Shown here: positions 23,186 through 32,495 of the stretch, one piece after another
How positions within the stretch are numbered: the stretch's first letter is position 1
How the letters are laid out: every line of letters starts with the position of its first letter
Assembly: GCF_001189915.1 (NCBI RefSeq)
Contig: NZ_LFLS01000041.1
Coordinates: 1-50,179 of the forward strand
DNA from: Herbaspirillum autotrophicum
GTDB taxonomy: Bacteria > Pseudomonadota > Gammaproteobacteria > Burkholderiales > Burkholderiaceae_D
Direction of reading: 5' to 3'
DNA length: 50,179 bases
Notes under the pieces: generated by a model
Told to the model about the DNA's origin: nothing
The model's input: the letters and a program-made list of their open reading frames with translations, nothing else
Database searches by the model: none
Program-made: the position numbers and the translations under genes

Positions 23186-25627
23186 ATGTCTGACTTGCAG
23201 TTTTCATGCCGTATCACTACTTCACGCCAGCGCATGAAGCCGCTGGCACTGGCCATTCACTTTGCCTTTGCGGCGGCGCTGACGCTGGGCGCGACCGCCG
23301 CCACGCAGGCGCAAGCGTCAACGCAAACGATGCAGTACAACATTCCGGCCGGGCCGCTGGTCGAAGGCTTGAACCGTTATGCCTTGCAGTCAGGCGTGGC
23401 GATTGCGATGGATGCCGCAGCGCTGCAAGGATTGCGCACCCCCGGTCTGAGCGGCAGTTATGGCATCGAACAAGGGTTTGCGAGGTTGCTGCAAGGCAGT
23501 GGCTACAGCGTCAGTAAAACCGCCGCCGGTTATGTCGTGCGCACGGCAGCCGCCACCGCCGGACGTCAGGATGGCACGGCGTTGCCGGCGGTTACCGTGA
23601 GTGCCGCCAGTGATCGCAGCGCCACTACCGAAGGGTCGGGTTCCTACACCACCCGCGTGACCTCGGCCGCGACCGGACTGGCCTTGTCATTGCGCGAGAC
23701 ACCGCAGTCGGTCACCGTGGTGACGCAGCAGCGGATTGAAGACCAGCATCTGGAAAACCTGAATGAAGTGCTGGCCAATACCACCGGCATTTCATCGAGC
23801 CAGAATGATGGCAACCGGCGCACCTATTTTTCGCGCGGTTTCGTGATCCGCAATTTTCAGTATGACGGCATCCCGACTGCGGCCACCGCCAACTGGTATG
23901 CCGGCGAATCCGAACTCGATGCGGCGCTGTATGACCGGGTCGAGATCGTGCGCGGCGCTACCGGTTTGCTGACCGGCGCCGGCGAGCCGTCGGCGTCCAT
24001 CAATCTGGTGCGCAAGCACGCCGACAGCAAAGTGTTTGCCGGTGAAGTCTCGCTGGCCGCCGGTTCCTGGAACAACTATCGCACGTCGGTCGATCTGACT
24101 ACGCCGCTGACCGAGGATGGCCGGATACGCGGCCGGGTCGTGGCGGCGTATCAGGATCAGGATTCGTATGCTGATTTGTATCACGTCAGGAAGAAGGTGT
24201 TTTACGGTGTCGTCGATGCCGACCTGACACCATCGACCAAACTCAGCGTCGGCTTCGACTATCAGGACAATGCGCCGAAAGGCACGGCATGGGGCGGGCT
24301 GCCGTTGTGGTACAGCGATGGCAGCAGAGCCTCATGGAGCCGCTCCGCTACGCCGGCCACCAACTGGTCATATTGGGCAACCCAGACCGAGAGCGTCTTT
24401 GCCACGCTGGAACATCGTTTTGATAATGCGTGGAAGGTGAATGCCGGTTTTACGCACAGCAGGCAATCGCTGGATACCAAATTGCTGTTTCTGTACGGCT
24501 CGCCGGACAAGATAACCGGATTGGGCATGGGAAAGACAGGTGCCATGTATCAAGGCCATCGTGAACAGGAAAGCGTAAGTCTGCAATTGAGCGGTCCGTT
24601 TTCGCTACTGGGCAGAACGCATGAACTGACCGTTGGTTATCTGGGGAGTGAGCAGAAGTATCGTTACGACTGGCGCGGTGGTGTCAACATGGCGCCGGTG
24701 GTGTTCAATGCCAACTGGAATGGCTCTTATCCAGAGCCGCAATGGGCCTCGCCGGTGACACTGGATGAAGGAAAGACCACGCAACTCGGGGTATATGGTG
24801 CCGGTCGCTTTTCTCTGACCGACCGCGCCAACCTGATTCTCGGCGGACGCTACAGTAGCTGGAATGAAAAGACTCCGGAGACCGAGCGCGACCACCGGAA
24901 GTTCATTCCCTACGCCGGCTTGACGTACGACCTGAGCAAGAGTGCGACGGTGTATGCCAGCTACACCAGTATTTTCAATCCGCAGGATGCCAAGGACCGT
25001 TCCGGCAATTATCTCGATCCCATCATCGGCAAGAGTGTTGAAATCGGTCTGAAAAACAGCTTCTATGACGGCAAACTCAATACGTCATTCGCGGTCTTCA
25101 GAATCAAACAAGACAACCTGGCACAAGCCGATGGCGCTTTCCTGGTGCCGATCACGCTGGATCAGGCGTATTACGGCGCGGCCGGCGCCACCAGTACCGG
25201 CTTCGAGATGGATGTTTCAGGTGAAGTTGCGCCGGGCTGGAATGTCTCTGCCGGTTACTCCCATTACACGGCACAGGAAGCTTCTGGCAAAACCGTCAAT
25301 TCGAATCAGCCACGTACTTTGTTCCGCGTGTTCTCGACTTATCGTTTGCCCGGCAGTTGGCGTGATCTGACAGTGGGGGGCGGCGCCAACTGGGAAAGCG
25401 GCAACTATACGGATGTCATCAGCCCGCTTGGAAAAGAGCGGGTGGGGCAGGGAGCCTATGCGTTGTTCAATCTGATGGCGCGCTACCAGTTCAGCCCAAA
25501 ACTTTCATTGCAACTGAATCTGAACAATGTCTTCGACAAGCAGTATTACAGCCAGATCGGCTACTATTATGCGACCGCATGGGGCGCACCGCGCAATGCA
25601 ATGGCGACGCTGAACTACAAGTTCTGA
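23186..25627 (+). CDS. TonB-dependent siderophore receptor with STN signalling domain (FpvA/FhuE-like)
   Basis: An 813-residue outer-membrane receptor. After a hydrophilic lead, a signal peptide runs from about residue 17 to QA near 43. The STN secretin/TonB short N-terminal domain follows (MQYNIPAGPLVEGLNRYALQ..., roughly 45-105), then a TonB box (LPAVTVSA), the plug (RETPQSVTVVTQQRIEDQ, VEIVRGATGLLTGAGEPSASIN) and the barrel, ending YYATAWGAPRNAMATLNYKF. The end pattern resembles FpvA and FhuE, suggesting a hydroxamate-type siderophore. The STN domain should signal to a FecR-type anti-sigma, but none is adjacent; the pair at 36263-37791 is the candidate. Start is uncertain: 23186 is taken; ATG 23234 is possible. 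Confidence 0.9.
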   Translation: MSDLQFSCRITTSRQRMKPLALAIHFAFAAALTLGATAATQAQASTQTMQYNIPAGPLVEGLNRYALQSGVAIAMDAAALQGLRTPGLSGSYGIEQGFARLLQGSGYSVSKTAAGYVVRTAAATAGRQDGTALPAVTVSAASDRSATTEGSGSYTTRVTSAATGLALSLRETPQSVTVVTQQRIEDQHLENLNEVLANTTGISSSQNDGNRRTYFSRGFVIRNFQYDGIPTAATANWYAGESELDAALYDRVEIVRGATGLLTGAGEPSASINLVRKHADSKVFAGEVSLAAGSWNNYRTSVDLTTPLTEDGRIRGRVVAAYQDQDSYADLYHVRKKVFYGVVDADLTPSTKLSVGFDYQDNAPKGTAWGGLPLWYSDGSRASWSRSATPATNWSYWATQTESVFATLEHRFDNAWKVNAGFTHSRQSLDTKLLFLYGSPDKITGLGMGKTGAMYQGHREQESVSLQLSGPFSLLGRTHELTVGYLGSEQKYRYDWRGGVNMAPVVFNANWNGSYPEPQWASPVTLDEGKTTQLGVYGAGRFSLTDRANLILGGRYSSWNEKTPETERDHRKFIPYAGLTYDLSKSATVYASYTSIFNPQDAKDRSGNYLDPIIGKSVEIGLKNSFYDGKLNTSFAVFRIKQDNLAQADGAFLVPITLDQAYYGAAGATSTGFEMDVSGEVAPGWNVSAGYSHYTAQEASGKTVNSNQPRTLFRVFSTYRLPGSWRDLTVGGGANWESGNYTDVISPLGKERVGQGAYALFNLMARYQFSPKLSLQLNLNNVFDKQYYSQIGYYYATAWGAPRNAMATLNYKF

Positions 25628-25637
25628 GCGGGTAACG

Positions 25638-25660
25638 CCGGCGTGGTGGCCTGACGCCGG
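25638..25660. terminator. Hairpin after TonB receptor 1
   Basis: CCGGCGT (25638-25644) pairs with ACGCCGG (25654-25660) around a 9-base loop, 11 bases after the receptor stop codon. No T run follows, so termination is only possible. Confidence 0.3.
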
Positions 25661-25736
25661 GCAGTCACGCCAGCGCCGGCAACCATCGGCCCCGCGTCAT
25701 CCGCCTCGCGCTGCATGTGCGTTTGCGCTGCCAGCT

Positions 25737-27848
25737 TCAAAACAACCAGTTTGCCTTGACCGCAGCCGATTGGTTCAGATAACCGTCACGCCCCTCAATT
25801 TCATAGCGCAGCGAAACCTGCGTGTGTTGATTTGCCTGCATCGTATAACCGACCCCGGCGCTGACCAGCCACGGACCATGCGCGACGCCGGCGGTGGTAA
25901 AGCTGGCTGCCGGCGTACCGGCATAGATCGATACGATATTGGCGCGCTCATTGATGGCGTCATAGCCCAGCCCGGCGTTGGCACTCAGCCATGAACGCGC
26001 GGTCAAGGCATGACGCAGGCGTCCTTCGGCCGTCAATACCAGTGCCGCGGTAGTCGCGCCGTTGACGTGCAGATTCAGCGCATCGGCACCGGATTCATCA
26101 TAGCTGCGCTGGCGCAACCAGGTGTAATCGACACGCACACCCGGCGCAAATGTAGTGCGCTCGCTCCAGGCAATACTTTTCGACAATCCGGCACCAAGGT
26201 GTGCACTGTAGCTGGCGTAGTTCGCGGTCGCGCTTCGGCTCAAGCCAGCGAAACTGATCGGTCGTACGCCATTCACGCCATGGCGGCCGACATCTGCCTG
26301 CCAGTCGACTTGCAGATCATCCGGCAAGGCACTGGCCCCATACAGCGCCAATATTTGCGAGTCTATGTCTGCGCGTTGCTGTGTACCGCTCAGATTGGTG
26401 TTGCCGTTCACGCGACTGTTGGCATAGGCCCAGGCAACGCCAATACGGCTGTCGCGATCCGGATTGCCCTCGGCGCCGATCGCCATGCCCCAGGTATTGG
26501 CAGCGAAGCCGGACACCCCCTCCTTGTCATCCTGCCGGGTCCGCGAACCGAAGGCCTTGAACCACAACTGACGATCCGTCTCGCTATCCCCGGTCGACAA
26601 GCCTGAACCCTTGCCGGCGTCATCGCTCAGGCGATTCTGCAAGACCCGGTCGAACGATGACAGCATGCCCAGCGTCGATTGCGTGACGCCGCCACTCAAC
26701 AGCGGCAGCGTTTGTGCCACGGCGCGGCTGAGATCGTTTACTGCCGGCAACTGCGCAAATGCTGTCACCACCGTGTTTGCATCACCCGTTGCGGTACCGC
26801 TGACCCAGGTGTCAAGCACGCGGGCCGCCGCGGTTGCAGAATAAGTACGGCTGGCCTGCACGGCATCATATAAAGTGAGGCCCGGGATCACGATCAGGTT
26901 CACCATGTTGCCAGTCAACGCCGCGCGAAAATTGAACAGCGCAGAGTTGTCGCTGACACTGAAGGTGGAAGCATTGAGCGTACCGGCCGTGATCACCCCG
27001 GCGAGCGTCTGATTGAGGGCCAAGGTATTGACGCTGGCGACATCCACGGCAATTTTTGCGCCGGCCACGAAAGTCGCGTTGTTGCCAACCGCGAGTTGGC
27101 CGTAGGTGCCATTGCCGGATGCGCCGATAGTGAGGGTCTGGCCGGCACTCTGGGTGTAACTGTCGAAGTGCAGCGTACCTGCTGACACGGTGGTATTGCC
27201 CGCATACGTGTTGCCACCGGCAATCGTCAGGGTGCCGGTACCCAGCTTGGTCAAGCCACCGGCACCTTGCAGCACGGCCGGAGCAGCAATGCCGACATTG
27301 AAACCGGCACTGTCGATGAACGCACCACCGCTGGCAATAGTGATGTCGCCGACGGCAAAGTTGCGCAGAAAATCTGTTTGATTACCAATGGCACGCAACG
27401 TACCGCCATCGAAGATAACGCTGGCGCTCCCGCCCGCGCCTTTCCCGACATAACCGGTTTCCAGCACGCCACGGGCGCCGGCCTGACCGCTCAGCAACAG
27501 TGTTCCGGTGCCCGGCGCACCAAGAGGACCGAGGCCGATCACTACCGCCGGACTGGTGACCAGGCCGCCATTGGCGACAGACATGCTGCCGGCAGTCGCC
27601 TCCGCACCGATATAGAGGATGCCGCTATTGCTCCATTGCGAACCGGATCCCGAGACCGTGGCGGTTTCGTATTCACCACAGCTGGCAACGATGGTATTGA
27701 TGCTGCTGAACGTATTTCCGCCGAGCACCTCCAGCAGGACACCGCCCCATCCCTGGCAAGCCAATGACGATTGCGACCACAGCCCGAGGGCGATCCCGGT
27801 CAGGAGCCGGATCCGGCGATTGAAAAAAGTATGCTCTGTGCGCGGCAT
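25737..27848 (-). CDS. Autotransporter with PATR repeats and C-terminal barrel
   Basis: A 703-residue type V secreted protein. The start at 27848 (MPRTEHTFFNRRIRLLTGIALGLWSQSSLA) gives a signal peptide; the frame runs 126 codons further upstream without family features. The passenger is Gly/Thr/Ser-rich beta-helix sequence with an autotransporter-associated beta-strand (PATR) unit, GGLTKLGTGTLTIAGGNTYAG, continuing SAGTLHFD. From about residue 425 the C-terminal autotransporter beta-domain begins (LWFKAFGSRTRQDD, GMAIGAEGNPDRD), ending ANWLF with a terminal Phe. It has no protease or lipase motif, so a role in adhesion or surface structure is only inferred. The passenger is short (about 380 residues). 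Confidence 0.85.
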   Translation of the reverse strand: MPRTEHTFFNRRIRLLTGIALGLWSQSSLACQGWGGVLLEVLGGNTFSSINTIVASCGEYETATVSGSGSQWSNSGILYIGAEATAGSMSVANGGLVTSPAVVIGLGPLGAPGTGTLLLSGQAGARGVLETGYVGKGAGGSASVIFDGGTLRAIGNQTDFLRNFAVGDITIASGGAFIDSAGFNVGIAAPAVLQGAGGLTKLGTGTLTIAGGNTYAGNTTVSAGTLHFDSYTQSAGQTLTIGASGNGTYGQLAVGNNATFVAGAKIAVDVASVNTLALNQTLAGVITAGTLNASTFSVSDNSALFNFRAALTGNMVNLIVIPGLTLYDAVQASRTYSATAAARVLDTWVSGTATGDANTVVTAFAQLPAVNDLSRAVAQTLPLLSGGVTQSTLGMLSSFDRVLQNRLSDDAGKGSGLSTGDSETDRQLWFKAFGSRTRQDDKEGVSGFAANTWGMAIGAEGNPDRDSRIGVAWAYANSRVNGNTNLSGTQQRADIDSQILALYGASALPDDLQVDWQADVGRHGVNGVRPISFAGLSRSATANYASYSAHLGAGLSKSIAWSERTTFAPGVRVDYTWLRQRSYDESGADALNLHVNGATTAALVLTAEGRLRHALTARSWLSANAGLGYDAINERANIVSIYAGTPAASFTTAGVAHGPWLVSAGVGYTMQANQHTQVSLRYEIEGRDGYLNQSAAVKANWLF

Positions 27849-28121
27849 GACGAACGGTGTCTGATCATTGTTATGGACGACGGATGTGCCGGCGACCACG
27901 ATGTTCTGCGGATGCGGGCGCTTTGCCTGTCGGATTGCCCAGATCTTAACCAACTCAGAAGCAAAGTAAATACTGCAAATACAGTAGATGCCGCCAGCCA
28001 TTTGCATGTGACGCGCTATATTCTGCCGGGTGAAAGACTCGGCCTGATGCTGACGGCCAGTTGCCGTTTTCAGATCTGCAAGCCTCGTTTGCGGATTACT
28101 GCGGCGGACCGGAGAGGGCGT

Positions 28122-28146
28122 TGCTGCGACGTTTTGTCGCAGCAAG
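28122..28146. repeat. Perfect 10-base-pair inverted repeat
   Basis: TTGCTGCGAC (28122-28131) and GTCGCAGCAA (28137-28146) with loop GTTTT. It lies between the two divergent promoters and has no T run on either side, so it is not an evident terminator. An operator or a leader hairpin of the autotransporter transcript is possible. Confidence 0.5.
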
Positions 28147-28177
28147 AACATGATAATCAGCGCATAATAATGCGACT

Positions 28178-28196
28178 TGTTCTCGTTATCATTGTC
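28178..28196 (+). promoter_or_regulatory. Fur-box-like site upstream of feoA
   Basis: TGTTCTCGTTATCATTGTC matches the 19-base Fur consensus at about 11 positions, mostly in the right half (TATCATT-TC). A TGATAATC motif at 28151-28158 is nearby. The feoA start is 50 bases downstream. Fur repression of feo operons is well established; the site itself is a visual match only. Confidence 0.45.
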
Positions 28197-28245
28197 GCTT
28201 TTCAACGCTTGTGTCAGTACCAACATCTGGCATCAAAGGTCCGTC

Positions 28246-28521
28246 ATGTCCGAAGATTTTCCTGGCAGCGCCAGACTCTCCCATTTGCGCAAGGGTGAGC
28301 GCGCGCAGATCAGTTCGCTGCTGGCACCGCAGGGGGCAGAGCAGGCCGCCACGCATGAACGTTTGCAGGAACTCGGCTTCTTGCCCGGCGAGACATTGCG
28401 GGTGATCGCGACGGCGATTCCTGCCGGCGATCCCATCGCCGTGCGCATCGGCAACACCACCTTTGCCTTGCGTCGCCACGAAGCGGAAATGATCTGCATC
28501 GAACGTCAGATGCCAGCCTGA
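28246..28521 (+). CDS. feoA: Ferrous iron transport protein A
   Basis: A 91-residue SH3-like cytoplasmic protein that regulates FeoB. Family features: LSHLRKGERAQISSLL, then ERLQELGFLPGETLRVIATAIPAGDPIAVRIGNTTFALRRHEAEMI (quoted in parts), the standard FeoA core. The start ATG at 28246 has AAAGGT at 28235-28240; the frame extends upstream without FeoA similarity. It is followed 56 bases later by feoB, and a Fur-like site lies upstream. Confidence 0.92.
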   Translation: MSEDFPGSARLSHLRKGERAQISSLLAPQGAEQAATHERLQELGFLPGETLRVIATAIPAGDPIAVRIGNTTFALRRHEAEMICIERQMPA

Positions 28522-28577
28522 TCCGACGCCGCACAGCTACCCCGATCTTTCATCCGACTCTTGCCGAATTTCATCGT

Positions 28578-30449
28578 ATGCAGCAATCCGACACTATCAA
28601 CCTGGCTTTGGTTGGCAACCCCAACTGTGGCAAGACCGCGCTGTTCAATCGTCTTACCGGCGCCCGCCAAAAGGTCGCCAATTATGCCGGCGTCACTGTC
28701 GAGCGCAAAGCCGGCCGCTTCGATTCCGGCGCCGGCATGTCCTACCGGATTCTCGATTTGCCCGGCACTTACAGTCTCAGCGCCCTGACCCCGGATGAAT
28801 CGATTACGCGCGCAGTGTTGCTCGGCGAGCGTGCCGATGAAAGCCTGCCGGATGTGATCGTGCTGGTGGTGGATGCCAGCAAGTTGCGTCTCAACCTGAA
28901 GCTGGTGATCGAGGTACTGCGCCTGAACCGGCCGACGATTCTGGCATTGAACATGGGCGATATTGCACGCCAGCGCGGGGTGGTGGTCGATGCCGTCAAG
29001 CTGGGGCAAGAACTCGGCATTCCCGTGGTGGAAACGGTGGCGGTGCAAAAAAATGGCGTGGCCGCGCTGGTACAGGCGATTGATGACTGGCGTCTGGCCG
29101 GCGGTGATCAGTCGGCCTGGACCTCGGGTCGCTTCAACGGCGCCGAATCGGTTTCGGCCGCCGGTCGTCAGGATATCGTGCGGCGCATCCTCGGCGTCGC
29201 CGTCAGCGAACAGCCGCCAACCGATACCACCGAAGACAAGCTGGATGCCTGGGTGCTGCATCCGGTGCTCGGTTATGTCATTTTGCTGGCATTGCTGTTC
29301 ACGATTTTTCAGGCCGTCTTCAGCTGGTCGGCGCTGCCGATGGATCTGATCAAGGATGGCGTCGATGGCATTGGCGCGCTGGTCGCGCAGCTGTTGGCGG
29401 ATGGATTGTTGCGCAGCTTGCTGGTGGATGGCGTCATCGCCGGAGTCGGCAGCGTACTGGTATTCCTGCCACAGATTCTGATCCTGTTTTTCTTCATCTT
29501 GTTGCTGGAAGAATCCGGCTATCTGCCGCGCGCGGCATTTCTGCTGGACCGGCTGATGGGCAGTGTCGGGCTGTCGGGACGCGCCTTCATACCGCTGCTG
29601 TCGAGTTTCGCCTGCGCCATCCCGGGCGTGATGGCCACCCGCACCATCCAGAATCCGCGTGACCGGCTGGCGACCATCATGATCGCGCCGCTGATGACCT
29701 GTTCGGCGCGGCTGCCGGTGTATGCCCTGATCATCGGCGCTTTCATTCCAGCGCGCGCCATCGGCATTTTCAATCTGCAAGGTCTGGTGCTGTTCGGTTT
29801 GTATCTGATGGGCATCGTTTCCGCCATGACTGTGGCCTATGTCTTCAAGCGCGTGATTGCCAAAGGACAGGCGCAACCGCTGATGCTGGAATTGCCCAAC
29901 TATCATTGGCCCAATCTGCGCAATCTGGCGCTCGGTTTGTGGGAACGCGCCCAGATTTTCGTTTCCCGCGTCGGCACCATCATTCTGGCGCTGATGATCA
30001 TTCTGTGGTTTCTGTCGACCTTTCCGGGACCACCGGCAGATGCCGTCGGTCCCGCCATTCAGTACAGTCTGGCCGGCCGGATCGGGCACGTGCTGGAGCC
30101 GCTGTTCGCACCGATCGGCTTCAACTGGCAAATCGTGATCGCATTGATTCCCGGCATGGCCGCGCGCGAAGTGGCGGTCGGTGCGCTCGGTACGGTGTAT
30201 GCCTTGTCGGCCACCGGCGACCAGTTGTCCTCGGCGCTGGCGCCGATGCTGGCCCATACCTGGAGTATGCCGACTGCGCTGTCATTGCTGGTCTGGTATG
30301 TGTTTGCACCGCAATGCATTTCGACCTTGTCGATTGTCAAACGCGAAACCAATTCCTGGAAACCGGCGCTGGCCATGGCCGCTTATATGTTTGCACTGGC
30401 CTATCTGGCATCGCTGGCGACGTACCAGCTGGCGCGTATTTTTCTGTGA
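28578..30449 (+). CDS. feoB: Ferrous iron transport protein B
   Basis: A 623-residue inner-membrane Fe(II) transporter. The N-terminal GTPase domain has G1 GNPNCGKT (13-20), G3 DLPG (60-63) and G4 NMGD (125-128), followed by a helical GDI-like region. The membrane part has the two FeoB gate repeats (VGSVLVFLPQILILFFFI with LLEESGYLPRAAFLLDR, and later MAAREVAVGALGTVYALS) and a Cys-containing SFACAIPGVMATR motif. It is shorter than E. coli FeoB (773) because the inter-domain and C-terminal parts are compact, as in many beta-proteobacteria. There is no obvious ribosome site before ATG 28578. It forms an operon with feoA and the small protein that follows. Confidence 0.93.
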   Translation: MQQSDTINLALVGNPNCGKTALFNRLTGARQKVANYAGVTVERKAGRFDSGAGMSYRILDLPGTYSLSALTPDESITRAVLLGERADESLPDVIVLVVDASKLRLNLKLVIEVLRLNRPTILALNMGDIARQRGVVVDAVKLGQELGIPVVETVAVQKNGVAALVQAIDDWRLAGGDQSAWTSGRFNGAESVSAAGRQDIVRRILGVAVSEQPPTDTTEDKLDAWVLHPVLGYVILLALLFTIFQAVFSWSALPMDLIKDGVDGIGALVAQLLADGLLRSLLVDGVIAGVGSVLVFLPQILILFFFILLLEESGYLPRAAFLLDRLMGSVGLSGRAFIPLLSSFACAIPGVMATRTIQNPRDRLATIMIAPLMTCSARLPVYALIIGAFIPARAIGIFNLQGLVLFGLYLMGIVSAMTVAYVFKRVIAKGQAQPLMLELPNYHWPNLRNLALGLWERAQIFVSRVGTIILALMIILWFLSTFPGPPADAVGPAIQYSLAGRIGHVLEPLFAPIGFNWQIVIALIPGMAAREVAVGALGTVYALSATGDQLSSALAPMLAHTWSMPTALSLLVWYVFAPQCISTLSIVKRETNSWKPALAMAAYMFALAYLASLATYQLARIFL

Positions 30450-30457
30450 GGAATCCC

Positions 30458-30742
30458 ATGCAAAATCTCATCGTCGCCGTGATTGTCGTCATCGCCTGCG
30501 GGGTGGTATTGAAGCGTTATCTGCCACGCCCGGTACGATTGGCAATCGCGCGGCAGCTGGCTGACTGGTGTGCCAAAGCCGGGTGGGATGGAATGGCAAT
30601 GCGTTTGCGCAGCGGCGTGGCGAGTGCATCTGCCACTACCGCCTGCGGCGATTGCAAGTCGTGTGCACCGGTGGCGAACCCTTCGAAGCCAGCGACGTTT
30701 TCGATCACACCGGAAGAATTGCGTAAAACAATCCGTCGCTGA
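30458..30742 (+). CDS. Small membrane protein with CxxC motif downstream of feoB (DUF6587-like)
   Basis: A 94-residue protein starting 8 bases after the feoB stop with GAGGAA just upstream of the ATG at 30458. It has one N-terminal transmembrane segment (NLIVAVIVVIACGVVLK, residues 3-19), a basic amphipathic stretch (RPVRLAIARQLADW), and the Cys cluster C63-G-D-C66-K-S-C69. It fills the position of FeoC in other feo operons but has no winged helix. The Cys cluster could bind iron or be redox active. DUF6587 membership is from memory of Burkholderiales feo operons. It is probably a FeoB partner. Confidence 0.8.
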   Translation: MQNLIVAVIVVIACGVVLKRYLPRPVRLAIARQLADWCAKAGWDGMAMRLRSGVASASATTACGDCKSCAPVANPSKPATFSITPEELRKTIRR

Positions 30743-30843
30743 TTCAAGCAGTGGTGCGCCAGCCGAGTCGCGGCGCCATTACCGGCTCAAGATGCCGGCG
30801 GTCGCTAATCGCATGTTCCGCAGCAGAAGTGGGTCTGCTCCTG

Positions 30844-32241
30844 CTATTGCGCCTGAGACGGGGCGGGGAGGTTGAGTTCTCGCTTTGCCGAAAATGGATA
30901 TTGCAGCTTCGGTGGTTTCAATACATTCTTGACGACATCATCGCTGAGTTTGTTTCCTTTGATCAGCGTCTCCATGTTGTCCGCAAGCTGGCTTACAAAT
31001 TTGGCTTGCGCTGTTACCAGCGCCGAGTAGGCCTTTGCACTTGCAATATCTTCGCTCAGATAGTCGATACATTTAAGCGCCAGGCTGTTGGAGGCCGGCG
31101 TTGTCAAAATATTGTCCCGTTCTGCAATATAGCCAAAAACGGTAGTGCAGGTTTCACGTCCAAATCCCAATCCCAGCGTTGCAGTCACGATATTTTCGAT
31201 CGCTTCCGATAATGCTTTCACGGTATCTTTATCCATCATCGACATCACCGGGATCTGCGCCAATTGAGAATTGATTGAAGTGGAACCAGCCGCTGTCAAT
31301 GCCGCATTGCGGATTTTCACTTGCGCGTCATATTCGGCCTGCTTGTCTTGGGTCGATGTGGCCGCTTTTTTAGACTGCTCGGTTGCCGCTGTCGTATTCT
31401 TCTTTGCGGTATCCAAATCTGCCTGTAGCTTTTTAAAATTGGCCAGGTCCGCTTTTTCCGTTTCACTTTGCGAATCGGCGGATTTTTTGTCGAGTTTCTC
31501 CATATTGTCTTTGTCGGCAGCTATTTTTGTTTCCAGTGATTTTTGTGCTGCACTGGCTGTCACAAGCTTTTCATCGGCAGAGGTTTGTGCGCTTTTGGCG
31601 GTCTCCAGCGCGGATTTGGCGGTGGCGGTTTGATCGCTGATCTTGCTGAGACTCTCGGCATCATTCCCGGAGGTTTGGGCATTCAATATGACGTTCGGCG
31701 AGCGAACTGCGCCGGAAAGCTGCTCGATTGCCAAAACTGCAACCAGGGTGCTTTGAAATCTGCGCTGCAATGTTTCCAATCCGAATTTGGTGATTCCTCC
31801 GTTCATATGGGCTTCGCAATCGCGGTAGGTAATATCGCGCAAGGCCTGAATGGCGGAGGTTCTGATACCGATCGTGGCGGCGCCTTCGGAAAACGCCTGT
31901 TTTACGCCGAGGTCGCCTTTTCCGGCAACCGACAGGTCAATGCCGAGACTCGCAGCGAGTGCCGAAAGTGCGTCGGGACTTGGCTCGGCGCAAAAGCGCT
32001 GGTACCGCTTGGTCAGGGTCACCGTTTGGATCTCTTCGGCCTGGGTTGCTTGATTGATGGTTTTTCTTTGGATTGGAATTTCTTCGACGTAAGGAGAGGA
32101 AATGAGGACTCTTTGTTTGGCATCCATTGCAATGACCTGTACCCCGCCGCCCGAGGAATCGACGCGATGGAACGTGGTGAGATCTGCACATCCCCCGCAT
32201 ATGACAACCAAGAGTAAGGCCAGACCTGTGCGCATGATCAT
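30844..32241 (-). CDS. Unrecognised lipoprotein with long coiled coil
   Basis: A 465-residue protein with no family I recognise. The N-terminus (MRTGLALLLVVICGGC) is a lipoprotein-type signal with Cys18 or so as the lipid site. Residues roughly 30-175 form a mixed domain with several Cys (YQRFC, YRDCEAH). Residues about 205-320 are rich in Ala, Lys, Asp, Ser and Gln with heptad-like order (SALETAKSAQTSADEKLVTA, then KKAATSTQDKQAEYDAQVK), a clear coiled coil. The C-terminal helical domain has TCTTVFGY and LALKCIDYL. The start may be 32241 or the ATG at 32235; GGGGGA lies upstream. Base composition is lower in G+C than its neighbours. A cell-envelope role is inferred from the signal only. Confidence 0.7.
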   Translation of the reverse strand: MIMRTGLALLLVVICGGCADLTTFHRVDSSGGGVQVIAMDAKQRVLISSPYVEEIPIQRKTINQATQAEEIQTVTLTKRYQRFCAEPSPDALSALAASLGIDLSVAGKGDLGVKQAFSEGAATIGIRTSAIQALRDITYRDCEAHMNGGITKFGLETLQRRFQSTLVAVLAIEQLSGAVRSPNVILNAQTSGNDAESLSKISDQTATAKSALETAKSAQTSADEKLVTASAAQKSLETKIAADKDNMEKLDKKSADSQSETEKADLANFKKLQADLDTAKKNTTAATEQSKKAATSTQDKQAEYDAQVKIRNAALTAAGSTSINSQLAQIPVMSMMDKDTVKALSEAIENIVTATLGLGFGRETCTTVFGYIAERDNILTTPASNSLALKCIDYLSEDIASAKAYSALVTAQAKFVSQLADNMETLIKGNKLSDDVVKNVLKPPKLQYPFSAKRELNLPAPSQAQ

Positions 32242-32495
32242 GATTCCCCCGTCAATTTATTGTTATTTCTCAGGATGCCGAATGGCAAGAAAAAAATAAT
32301 ACACGGCATTGATGGGCGAAATTCTACGTCAACTTTTGTCTGCTCATCTCATCTGAATGAATGAGATCCGTATTTTTTGACGCAAATCCTGAGGCGGAGA
32401 ATTATCCCGACCGGAACATTTTGGCATGGCCGGCTTGATTGCTTTTTTATCATGCGAAAGTACTGCTGATATGTGTCTCTCCCGACTTCGGCGGG

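Larger units (their letters stand above)
27849..28245. other. Divergent promoter gap between the autotransporter and feoA
   Basis: A 397-base non-coding stretch. It holds the inverted repeat TACTG-N6-CAGTA (27971-27986), a perfect hairpin (28122-28146) and a Fur-like site (28178-28196). No gene with family support was found on either strand. Confidence 0.6.

Noticed and set aside
27971..27986. LexA-like box TACTG-N6-CAGTA
   Set aside because: The spacer is four bases shorter than the CTGT-N8-ACAG pattern required for an SOS box, so it is kept only as an inverted repeat.
28506..30257. Long open frame on the minus strand opposite feoB (about 583 codons)
   Set aside because: Composition is rich in Gln, His and Arg with no family motifs, and feoB on the plus strand is unmistakable.
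30458..30742. FeoC-type winged-helix protein
   Set aside because: The downstream feo gene has a transmembrane helix and CxxC-type cluster but no winged helix, so the FeoC name was not used.
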